The position numbers were made by a program, and so were the translations under genes. Positions 34,626 to 42,308 of a stretch of DNA of 45,593 nucleotides are shown piece after piece (within the stretch, counting starts at the first letter, position 1; the number at the start of each line of letters is the position of its first letter). The notes beneath the pieces were generated by a model that worked only from the letters and a program-made list of their open reading frames with translations, searched no databases and was not told where the DNA came from. Origin of the DNA: Desulfococcaceae bacterium HSG9 (GTDB lineage Bacteria; Desulfobacterota; Desulfobacteria; Desulfobacterales; JAUCGF01). The stretch spans positions 1 to 45,593 of the forward strand of contig JAUCGF010000006.1 of assembly GCA_030378005.1 (NCBI GenBank). Reading direction: 5' to 3'.

Positions 34626-35969
34626 ATGAATCTGAAAAGCCGCTTTTTTAAATTTATGTTCAAAACTACACTTAATACGGCTGTCTCTTTTTTTCTTCTG
34701 ATAAGCGCGGCGCAAAGCGCTGAATATGACTATTTAAAATTTACCAATCCTTTTATCAAAAAAATCCCTATCGCTGTTCCTGATCTAAGAAATATGAATG
34801 CTGATCCCGCCGTAAATGAATTAACGCGCCGGGGCGCGGACCGACTTTCCTCTAATCTGGCATTTACCGGTTTTTTTAAACTGTTAGACCGCAGTGCTTT
34901 TTTAACGGATCCGCAAAAAAATGAATTGATACCTTCAAATATTAAATTTAAAAACTGGACAGCTATTCGTGCTGAATACCTGGTTACCGGCAGCATTAAA
35001 GTTTTTGAAGGTGATATGATTGAGGTCGAATTCAGACTTTACGATACTTTCAGAGAAAATTTGAAAGTTGGAAAACGTTATAAAGGTTGGAAAAATGATC
35101 TTGATCGTATGGTACGGCGTTTTTCCAACGAAATCGTTTTTAATCTTACCGGCATTAAAGGTATTTTTAACAGTAAAATCGCGTTTATTTCCAAAAAATC
35201 CAAAAAAAAAGATATTTATATTTGCGATTTTGATGGCTCTAATGCCCAGAGATATACAAAAACGCAAAGTATTACTCTGTCGCCGGCCTGGTCCTCGGAC
35301 GGTCAATGGATCGCCTACACATCGTATGTAAGGGGTAAACCGGATTTATATATACGTAATATCATACAAAAACATGGAGTTGTGATTCGTAAAAAAGGAT
35401 CTAATATCACACCGGACTGGGTTCCGGGCCGTTTCGAATTGGCGGCGTCGCTTTCATTTTCTGGCGATCCTGAAATTTATTTGTTGACCGGCAAGGGAAA
35501 AGTGGTTAAAAGACTGACAAATAACAGGGGAATTGATATATCTCCGTCATGGTCTCCAGATGGAAAAAAGATTGCTTTTGTTTCCAAACGATCCGGAACA
35601 CCGCAACTGCATATCAAAAATATTTCTTCTGGGGGATTGCAACGATTGACTTTTGTTGGCAAACAAAATACACAACCTTGTTGGTCTCCTAAAGGAGACC
35701 GCATTGCTTATTCGGGTATGCTAAAAGGTTTGAACCAGATTTTAGTGATATCATCAAAAGGCGGAGACCCGGTTCAACTGACTTTTGAAGGTGATAATGA
35801 ATCTCCGTCCTGGTCGCCGGACGGTAATCTTATCGTTTTTAGCTCTACACGTGAAGGAGTTTCACGAATCTATGTGATGACAGCTATTGGAACCGACCAA
35901 CGGCGGTTGATTGCTTTACCTGGTCAACAATCCGAACCGTCTTGGTCACCGGCTTTTAGTAATAATTAA
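34626..35969 (+). CDS. tolB: TolB periplasmic beta-propeller protein
   Basis: 447 aa. Signal peptide ending SAAQSA-EYDY (about residue 32). The N-terminal domain (IAVPDLRN to about 180) precedes a six-bladed propeller with PD40/WD40-like repeats such as PAWSSDGQWIAYTS, PSWSPDGKKIAFVS and PCWSPKGDRIAYSG. It binds Pal in the periplasm and is released by TolA. Confidence 0.95.
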   Translation: MNLKSRFFKFMFKTTLNTAVSFFLLISAAQSAEYDYLKFTNPFIKKIPIAVPDLRNMNADPAVNELTRRGADRLSSNLAFTGFFKLLDRSAFLTDPQKNELIPSNIKFKNWTAIRAEYLVTGSIKVFEGDMIEVEFRLYDTFRENLKVGKRYKGWKNDLDRMVRRFSNEIVFNLTGIKGIFNSKIAFISKKSKKKDIYICDFDGSNAQRYTKTQSITLSPAWSSDGQWIAYTSYVRGKPDLYIRNIIQKHGVVIRKKGSNITPDWVPGRFELAASLSFSGDPEIYLLTGKGKVVKRLTNNRGIDISPSWSPDGKKIAFVSKRSGTPQLHIKNISSGGLQRLTFVGKQNTQPCWSPKGDRIAYSGMLKGLNQILVISSKGGDPVQLTFEGDNESPSWSPDGNLIVFSSTREGVSRIYVMTAIGTDQRRLIALPGQQSEPSWSPAFSNN

Positions 35970-35989
35970 CATAAAAAAGGAGGAAAAAG

Positions 35990-36538
35990 ATGCAAAGAAG
36001 TTTGATGGTCATTTTAACATTAGGGTGTATTCTCCCAAGTTTCTTAACAACCGTTGCATGCACTACGAAAAAAACAGCTGGTCTTAATCCGTCTGAGACA
36101 CTCTCAAAAAAGGCTGAGGCAGCAGCGGAAGAGAGGCGGCAGCAACAATTGCTGGAAGAAGCGGGTCTCGCCGAGCAACAATCTGCCATTGCTCAAGAGA
36201 GGGAAAGGTTTAGTACTGATAACGTTCATTTTGCTTATGACAGCGCTATATTAACGCCGATCGGACAAAATGTTCTCAACCGAAAAGCTGAATGGCTGCG
36301 TAAAAATCTATCTGAAAGCGTAATTATCGGCGGGCATTGTGATGAACGCGGCACTACCGAATACAATGTCGCTTTAGGAGAAAGACGTGCAGTAACTGCT
36401 AAAAAATACCTGAATGATTTAGGTATCAGTGACAGCCGCCTTAAAACTGTCAGTTATGGCGAAGAGATGCCTATTGATATGGGAAATAACGAAGAAGCTT
36501 GGGCGCAAAACAGACGTGCAGAGTTTAATATTGAATAA
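35990..36538 (+). CDS. pal: Peptidoglycan-associated lipoprotein Pal
   Basis: 182 aa. Signal sequence with a lipobox-like LTTVAC (Cys24), a helical Q/E-rich linker and an OmpA-type peptidoglycan-binding domain from about residue 75 (NVHFAYDSAILTPIG, GHCDERGTTEYNVALGERRA, AWAQNRRAEF). The aspartate and arginine that hold diaminopimelate are present. Outer-membrane anchor of the Tol system. Strong ribosome-binding site aaggaggaaaaagATG. Confidence 0.95.
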   Translation: MQRSLMVILTLGCILPSFLTTVACTTKKTAGLNPSETLSKKAEAAAEERRQQQLLEEAGLAEQQSAIAQERERFSTDNVHFAYDSAILTPIGQNVLNRKAEWLRKNLSESVIIGGHCDERGTTEYNVALGERRAVTAKKYLNDLGISDSRLKTVSYGEEMPIDMGNNEEAWAQNRRAEFNIE

Positions 36539-36888
36539 AGAGCGGAAGGTAACTATTTGGTTTTTATTTTAAGGGATTTCCTGAAAATATACCCGCCTGC
36601 AATATTATAGGTATCGGGTATGTTATTTATCAGGAAACTCCTGATAAGAAAGCTATTTGTAGCATCTATCCTTCATTTATATTTATCAATTTATACCTTA
36701 GAGTAAAACGATTTTGCAAATCGCTCTGAACACTTTGCAAGATCGTTTTACAAGTGATAAAAAATGTAAACTGCTTTTTATCAGCTTCTTATAAAGGATA
36801 CCTGTCAGTTTATGTTTTTTCGTTCTATGGTGTGCGAAAAGACGACTTTTCAAAATCTAATGGCCTGTTTTCAAATTTTGGCTGATAT
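36539..36888. repeat. Non-coding pal-cpoB gap with two stem-loops
   Basis: No gene is visible. A stem at 36703-36751 pairs GTAAAACGATTTTGCAAA with TTTGCAAGATCGTTTTAC (one mismatch), and a second at 36756-36783 pairs TGATAAAAA with TTTTTATCA. A looser pairing between gggatttcctgaaa (about 36571) and tttatcaggaaactcc (about 36627) follows pal and may be its terminator. Confidence 0.6.
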
Positions 36889-36993
36889 TATAGTACAGGA
36901 CACATGAATTGATACTGAAATCGACATCAATTGCCCCTTAATCACGGTATTATTTGTGATATTTAAGTATCAAGTCATTTGACCTGACCCATA
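36889..36993. mobile_element. Miniature inverted-repeat element, family B, copy 1
   Basis: 105 bp nearly identical (about two differences) to 44427-44531. The ends are imperfect inverted repeats of about 30 bp: TATAGTACAGGACACATGAA against the complement of the right end, sharing CAGG, ATGA and TTGATACT blocks. No coding capacity. Confidence 0.8.
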
Positions 36994-37047
36994 GTACCTA
37001 AAGTTTACGGAAAGATTAACAACGCTTTACGTCAGATTTATATCATT

Positions 37048-37890
37048 ATGAAATTAGATCGATTTTTTTTATTTATGCTTTTTACGTTGCTCTTAGCATT
37101 TGGGCTGTATGGATGCGGTGCGTCGCAACGAGATGTTATGACATTGAATCAGCGCCTTCATAACGTTGAAAGACAAATGTCTGCACAGGCCAGTAATAGT
37201 CGGTCTTTACATCAGAATAACAAAAAAAAGGAACAAGAAAATCGCCAACAGGCGGCCGGTTCACGAGTCAGTATTGAGAATATGAAAGAACAGGTTCGGC
37301 TTCTGAGCGGCAAATCTGAAGAAAACAGCCATCGGATACGGCGTCAGATTAAATATCTTGAGGCATCATTTCGAAATCTTGAATCACGAATGGCGCGGAT
37401 TGAAAAAACGTTAAACATCAAAACTACGCGTATCAATCAAATCGAAGCGTATCTGGATATAGAACCTAAGACCGCAGGTACCGCTCCTAAAACAAAACCA
37501 AAGGCTATCAGTCCAAAAGTGCTGTCAGAAGATGAAATTTACACAGCGGCGATTCAATTTATTGATCAGGAAAACTATGAAGCGGCCCGTAAAAAGTTAA
37601 AAGAATTTCTTAAACGTCATCCGAAATCCACACGCGCTGATAATGCGCAGTTCTGGATTGCGGAAACCTATTTTCGTGAAAAATGGTATGAGAAAGCGTT
37701 GATTGAATATCAGAATGTCATTGAGCGCCATTCGAAAGGGAATAAAGTCCCTGCCGCATATCTTAAACAGGCGCTGGCTTTTGAAAAAATCGGTGATAAG
37801 GCCAATGCCAGACTCGTATTAAAAGAGCTGATTAAAAAATTTCCGAAAGTAAACGAAGCTAAAATCGCTCGTCAGAAATTAAAGAAATAA
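37048..37890 (+). CDS. cpoB: CpoB/YbgF-type Tol-Pal accessory lipoprotein
   Basis: 280 aa. Signal sequence ending LYGC-GASQ (lipidated Cys23, where most CpoB proteins are merely secreted). Residues 28-135 are a coiled coil with QMSAQ and LRSL-type heptads; the C-terminal domain from about 165 has three TPR units (AAIQFIDQENYEAARKKL, AQFWIAETYFREKWYEKAL, LKQALAFEKIGDKANARL). It coordinates peptidoglycan synthesis with outer-membrane constriction. It is separated from pal by 509 bases that include a mobile element. Confidence 0.9.
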   Translation: MKLDRFFLFMLFTLLLAFGLYGCGASQRDVMTLNQRLHNVERQMSAQASNSRSLHQNNKKKEQENRQQAAGSRVSIENMKEQVRLLSGKSEENSHRIRRQIKYLEASFRNLESRMARIEKTLNIKTTRINQIEAYLDIEPKTAGTAPKTKPKAISPKVLSEDEIYTAAIQFIDQENYEAARKKLKEFLKRHPKSTRADNAQFWIAETYFREKWYEKALIEYQNVIERHSKGNKVPAAYLKQALAFEKIGDKANARLVLKELIKKFPKVNEAKIARQKLKK

Positions 37891-37947
37891 GATAATATAC
37901 CTGATAGCGCAAAGTTTTAATTGTCAATTTTGTACTGTCGAAATTGT

Positions 37948-38427
37948 ATGCTAAAAATTATCGGTATAGACCCCGGATTAGCTGCGACCGGAGTAGGCAT
38001 TGTCAAGGGACAGGGGAGTAAAATTGCAGAATATGCCTATAGTAGCATTTCCACGCCTTCAAAATCCGCTTTGCCAACCCGCCTGAATCAGATTTTCACC
38101 GAACTGGAAAACCTGCTTAAAAAAGAACAACCTGATCTGATGGTTGTGGAAGATATTTTTTCTTTGGCGAAATATCCAAAATCGGGAATAACGCTTGGTA
38201 AAGTAACCGGTGTCATTTTATTGGCCGGATGCAAGTGCAATACACCGGTTGTCGAAATCCCCGTGCGTGAAGCCAAACAAGTTTTAACCGGTAGCGGTAA
38301 CGCTGGCAAAAAACAGTTTGAAATGACAGTACGCAACTTACTCAATTTACAGACGCCGATCAAGCCGTATCATGCCTCTGATGCTCTCGGATTAGCGCTT
38401 ATCGGACTGTTTCGGGCAAAATTCTAA
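37948..38427 (+). CDS. ruvC: Crossover junction endodeoxyribonuclease RuvC
   Basis: 159 aa from the ATG at 37948 (MLKIIGIDPGLAATGVG); the earlier TTG at 37921 adds nine residues not in the fold. Catalytic acids: Asp7 in GIDPG, Glu in VVEDIFS, and the HASDALGLAL motif near the C-terminus. Resolves Holliday junctions with RuvAB. It lies 57 bases after cpoB. Confidence 0.95.
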   Translation: MLKIIGIDPGLAATGVGIVKGQGSKIAEYAYSSISTPSKSALPTRLNQIFTELENLLKKEQPDLMVVEDIFSLAKYPKSGITLGKVTGVILLAGCKCNTPVVEIPVREAKQVLTGSGNAGKKQFEMTVRNLLNLQTPIKPYHASDALGLALIGLFRAKF

Positions 38428-38434
38428 TTGCAGG

Positions 38435-38461
38435 GTGCGTTAGGCATCAGCCATAACGCAC
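38435..38461. repeat. Short palindrome between ruvC and ruvA
   Basis: GTGCGTTA and TAACGCA arms; a common REP-like motif. Confidence 0.5.
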
Positions 38462-38518
38462 TCTACATTTTGGATAGTTTGTTTTTTAGGAAATCCCTGA
38501 CAAAATATCAAAATACTT

Positions 38519-39136
38519 ATGATCGGTTATTTGGAAGGCACATTATTAAAAAAAGAAGATGAACGCATTCTTTTGTTAGCCAATCAAGTTGGCTATGAAG
38601 TGTTAGTTCCCGCCATTGTAATGGAAAAGTTTGAAAGCAAACAGGTCGGCGACCATGTTGCCGTATATATTTATTTCCAACAAACCGACCGACAGCCCAA
38701 ACCTGTTTTAATCGGCTTTAATCAGGAGATTGAAAAAGAATTTTTTCAACACTTTATTTCTGTATCTGCCATCGGACCGTTAAAAGCGGTCAAGGCGTTG
38801 ACATATTCCGTTTTTGAAATTGCGAACGCTATTGAAGAGCAAGATGTGGCCAAATTGGCTCTGCTTAAAGGAATCGGAAAACGCACAGCCCAAAAAATTG
38901 TTGCCACACTTCATGGCAAAATGAATAAATTTATTTTATCTGGCAATCAAACTGATGCGATACCGGATGCCAAAACAGACTTAACAGCGCATGTTTTTGA
39001 CGTTTTGGTAAATCAACTGGGGCACAAAGCGACAGAAGCCCAACAATTGATTAAAGAAGCGTTAAAACGTAACCCTTTGATAGCGACTTCTGAACAACTT
39101 TTTGAGGAAGTTTATAGCGTTAATAAGGAACGGTGA
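38519..39136 (+). CDS. ruvA: Holliday junction DNA helicase subunit RuvA
   Basis: 205 aa. OB-fold N-terminus MIGYLEGTLLKKEDERI, two helix-hairpin-helix motifs (FISVSAIGPLKAVKAL; LLKGIGKRTAQKIVATL) and a C-terminal domain III that contacts RuvB. Full length. ruvB, which usually follows, is not present in the remaining 6.4 kb; relic DNA begins straight after the stop codon. Confidence 0.95.
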   Translation: MIGYLEGTLLKKEDERILLLANQVGYEVLVPAIVMEKFESKQVGDHVAVYIYFQQTDRQPKPVLIGFNQEIEKEFFQHFISVSAIGPLKAVKALTYSVFEIANAIEEQDVAKLALLKGIGKRTAQKIVATLHGKMNKFILSGNQTDAIPDAKTDLTAHVFDVLVNQLGHKATEAQQLIKEALKRNPLIATSEQLFEEVYSVNKER

Positions 39137-39168
39137 CGGAATAACTCGCCACATTATCTCAATCCTTA

Positions 39169-40159
39169 TCAATTATCCTCCTCACGACACGTTTTCACCA
39201 TCAATGTCATCTGAGCCGCCTGCCCTTCGACGTTTTTAAGCATCCGCATCAAAACGCCCAAACGGGGATCGTTCGGTGCAAACTCGGTCACTACAAAATC
39301 TTTTAATGCCGCGGGATGTTTTTTAAAAGCGAACACCTTTATATCTTCGGTACCGAACCAGGGTGGCGTGACGATGAAGCTGTGGTAACAAAAACAAACT
39401 CGCCCCTGTCACCACCGGTACCGCGAATAGGACGGCATTCAGGTTTCTGTTCGGTCTCGTCCATCACAACGGGCACGACTGTTCTGAAAATCTCGTAGGC
39501 GCTTAAATAGGGCTTGATGTTGCGTCTGAGGGTTTTGAGCGGTTGACCGGTAAAAACACTATGCCCGCCGCCGCCCAGATCGGCCACGGGTTCGTCGCCG
39601 CCGAATGTCATGCCCCAGCGGCTTTTATCGTTAAATATTTTAAGATAATATTTGTCGGTGATGGTCGCAGGCATGGCGCGGGCGCGCATGGTTTTTTGCA
39701 CCAAGGTATTGTCAAGAAACGACTGCCGTTTGCCGGCCCGTGCATCGGCCGGAATCCACCAGCCATCGTCAAGCTGTAAGTCACGTTCGCCATGGCCGGC
39801 ATAATAGATCAGCACACTATCGGTAGACAGGGCGGTTTCCACCAGTTTGCGCAGGGCATGTTCAATACCGTTCCAATCAGCTTCACAATTGAGCAAGTAA
39901 CTGACTTTAAAACCGAAGCGTTTTTTAGCACAGCGCCTATGGCCTTGGCATCGTTGACAGCGGTTTGAAGGTCGGGAATGGCCGGATCCTTGTAATCGTC
40001 AATACCGATGATCACCAACGCGCGAAAAGTGCCAGGCTTGCCGCTGGCATGGCTGAGATCGGCGGTGTTTCTGATGATGCCGCGGTCAGCGCTGAATACG
40101 ACAGTTGAGGTGACTGATAGAATTGAAATTGCAAAGATAAAACAGCGTTTTGAATTCAT
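39169..40159 (-). pseudogene. Broken secreted caspase-like (peptidase C14) gene
   Basis: Three reading frames together read as one protein. Frame 1 (40159 to about 39920): signal peptide and FRALVIIGIDDYKD, the first caspase strand. A -1 shift at A_AAA_AAC (39926-39920) leads into frame 2 (to 39339): NCEADWNGIEHALRKL, VLIYYAGHGERD with the catalytic His, and later FGGDEPVADLGGGGHSVFT. The cysteine-bearing DSC-type strand is missing: NTLVQKTMRA joins directly to RAMPATITDKYY, as if about 25 residues were deleted between two RAM copies. A third frame continues WFGTEDIKVFAFKKHP and on to a stop at 39169. It cannot be an active protease in this form. Confidence 0.8.
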
Positions 40160-40238
40160 GACAGACTCCTTTGATGAGGATTTTATTCAGTCATAGTTAT
40201 TAACACATTTTAACGATTTCCTTTTAACATATTGAAAA

Positions 40239-41524
40239 TTATGCAATTACTTCTAATCTCATTCGTTCGGTTTTACAGAGCTGTCGCCGCAGATGCCATG
40301 TATACTTACATCCAGGGCGAGCCTGAACTTTCCCGGATTTGTCCAGGCGCAGCCCTTTCTGAAAAATTCTGCGAAAAAGAGTTTTTCGCAGCAAGGTCTG
40401 AAGCGCTTCAGGTGGCATCTCGGCCTGAAAAATCTTTATAAGAGTCATCGCTGTGATTTTGGAGATAATCCGGAACTCATTCGCCTTCAGGCCATGGAAA
40501 GGCAGGCGTTCCAGGTGATAGTGATTTTTCAATTCACGAAACCCGGCTTCGATGCATCACCTTTTATGGTAAAACCTGTACAGCCATACCGCCGAAAGCA
40601 CCAGGTTGCCAGCATGCCATAATAATTAGGTCTTTACATGCTGTCTGCCTTTTTTTTCGTCCGATTTATTCGGCGGACAATAACAATTCTCGTTCAGACG
40701 CCGCTGGTAAGTGTGATCTTTTTCATGTCATACAAGGCGACGCCTTTGCCCACGGGAATAATTGCGGTGGATTTCCACCTGACCAGCTTTCTAAAGAGTT
40801 TTTTCCCGATTCAGATCGCATTAAAAGTCGCGGGAGCTCCGATGGCGTACCCTGGAGAAAGTTTTTTCAGAAAAAACAGGTTCTCATGCGTCATATACGC
40901 GCTGTCCGCCCGGACGATATCAATACGCAAGCCTAAGGATATCAATCTTTTAACAGCCTTTTGAAAGTGATCTTTCGGATTGGCGCCACCCGGTGACAGC
41001 TTCGCATCGACGAAAATTTTTCCGATAAAGGCAGCCGAAAGTTGAAAACAGGGCCTGCCTTTCTTTTTTCAGTTATACCCTGCCTCCGCGCCCTCTTTTA
41101 GGGAAGATGATGACAGCAGCGTTGTCACATCAATATCCACGACTCTCTGTCCCACCGCACCGGGACAGGATAACAGTTGAGAACAGCGAGTCTTTATCAG
41201 ACCGCTTTGAATCATGATAAGTTTCCATGAGGCCATGGAATTCGTCAGTTCACCGACGGCTGCCATGATTCAGTCGACACCGTAAAGTGTGTGATATGAT
41301 GTGTGATAACTTCTGATTTCAGGATAAAACTGTCGATAATGATTTTGATATTCGACACCTGTGATTTGCATAAGGATTACAGACCGGAACATTCTCATGG
41401 GGCTGACGATGCCTGAATACGCAAAAATTTTTAACAGATAATTATCGATAATTGTATGAAATTCTGAAAATACATGCAATGTATGAAGGACGGCGGGCTG
41501 AACAATATGAAAATCGGTTATCAT
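40239..41524 (-). pseudogene. Relic of an IS4-superfamily (IS1380-like) transposase
   Basis: Successive stretches on the minus strand read DIDVTTLLSSSSLKEGAEAGYN, then KKKGRPCFQLSAAFIGKIF, then IDIVRADSAYMTHENLFFL (DDE aspartate) and finally FYHKR-x-CIEAGFRELKNHY, which fits Y-(2)-R-(3)-E-(6)-K of the IS4 group. In-frame TGA codons interrupt at 41270, 41069, 40811 and 40694; there is a TAA near 40638, one frameshift, then another TGA at 40557. It is dead. Element ends were not identified. Confidence 0.72.
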
Positions 41525-41810
41525 TTTGAATCTCCTTTTAATGTCTGAAGCATAAAAATGATAAAATGATTACGATTTCATATTTTTCAATGTCAGCAGA
41601 CTGGCAGTCGGCAGTGTCTGAAAAGTTGTGACTCCGCTCTGAGCCATACAAATTGCGGGTTTACAGTTTTTCGATAAAAATATCGTTCAAATGAAATATC
41701 CTTTTAATCTTTTCAAATCAATTGGTTAGCAGATAATCTTAAAAATGTGTTAAGTAAGCGGATACCGGACAATCGGAACATGGTAACTTTAAAAATATAT
41801 CATCCCGTTT
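41525..41810. other. AT-rich non-coding gap
   Basis: No gene, repeat or promoter that I can support between the IS4-type relic and the second caspase fragment. Confidence 0.5.
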
Positions 41811-42132
41811 TCATTTGGCCTTAAAATAAAAATTCCCTCGTAAAGAGGTCGATTCCCACGGAGTCTGCTTGTCGCAGGACTGTTTCATCACTGTCACGCG
41901 CACACGTTGAAACATTTCCAAAACAGTGATGTTCGGTGTTGACAGGTTTTTAAGTAGAGCCTGAGTGTAAAGTCCGTTTTTTCCCGATCCGTCCGTAGCC
42001 GTTTTTCCCGGTGAAGTCGCATAAGCGATCAGAGAACCGGAAGGCGCATTCATAAAGGATAGACCGTTTCCTTTGGTGTTGCGCGTCCAGCTTCTTTCAA
42101 AGGGATTGTCGCGGCAGGCGTCTAAAATCATG
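41811..42132 (-). pseudogene. C-terminal half of a second caspase-like (C14) gene, interrupted by an IS1-type element
   Basis: The frame reads MILDACRDNPFERSW, with the catalytic cysteine in the usual DACRDNPF context, then GLSFMNAPSGSLIAYATSPG, SGKNGLYTQALLKNL and a C-terminus RVRVTVMKQSCDKQTPWES. This is the p10-like half of a secreted or cytosolic caspase homolog. Upstream of the MIL codons the sequence changes abruptly into the end of an IS1-family element at 42133. The N-terminal half with the histidine is not found in the window. Confidence 0.82.
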
Positions 42133-42163
42133 GGTAGTCCTGGACAAAGTAGTGGTAATAAAA

Positions 42164-42308
42164 TCAATTGATATTGGCATTATAATGATGAATAAAATAC
42201 CTGATGGCTCCAATGTGATTTGAAAGCTTTTTCGAAAATGAAAGAGTTTTTCTTACTAAACGAGAAATACGTTGTCTCATAGTACAATTAAAACGTTCAA
42301 TACGATTT
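42164..42308 (-). pseudogene. IS1-family transposase, C-terminal part
   Basis: Reads NRIERFNCTMRQRISRLVRK, then SFSKKLSNHIGAIRYFIHHY and stops with TGA at 42164. It completes the protein fragment on the far side of the ISKra4-type insertion; joining both parts after removing one 9-bp duplicate restores the frame. Confidence 0.88.

Noticed and set aside
40232..40964. Plus-strand open frames of about 70-109 codons over the IS4-type relic
   Set aside because: Antisense to transposase-like minus-strand sequence that carries recognisable motifs.
40557..41272. Genetic-code change or selenocysteine as explanation for repeated TGA
   Set aside because: TGA is used as a normal stop by intact genes here (cas3, cas5) and the relic also has TAA and a frameshift, so decay is simpler.
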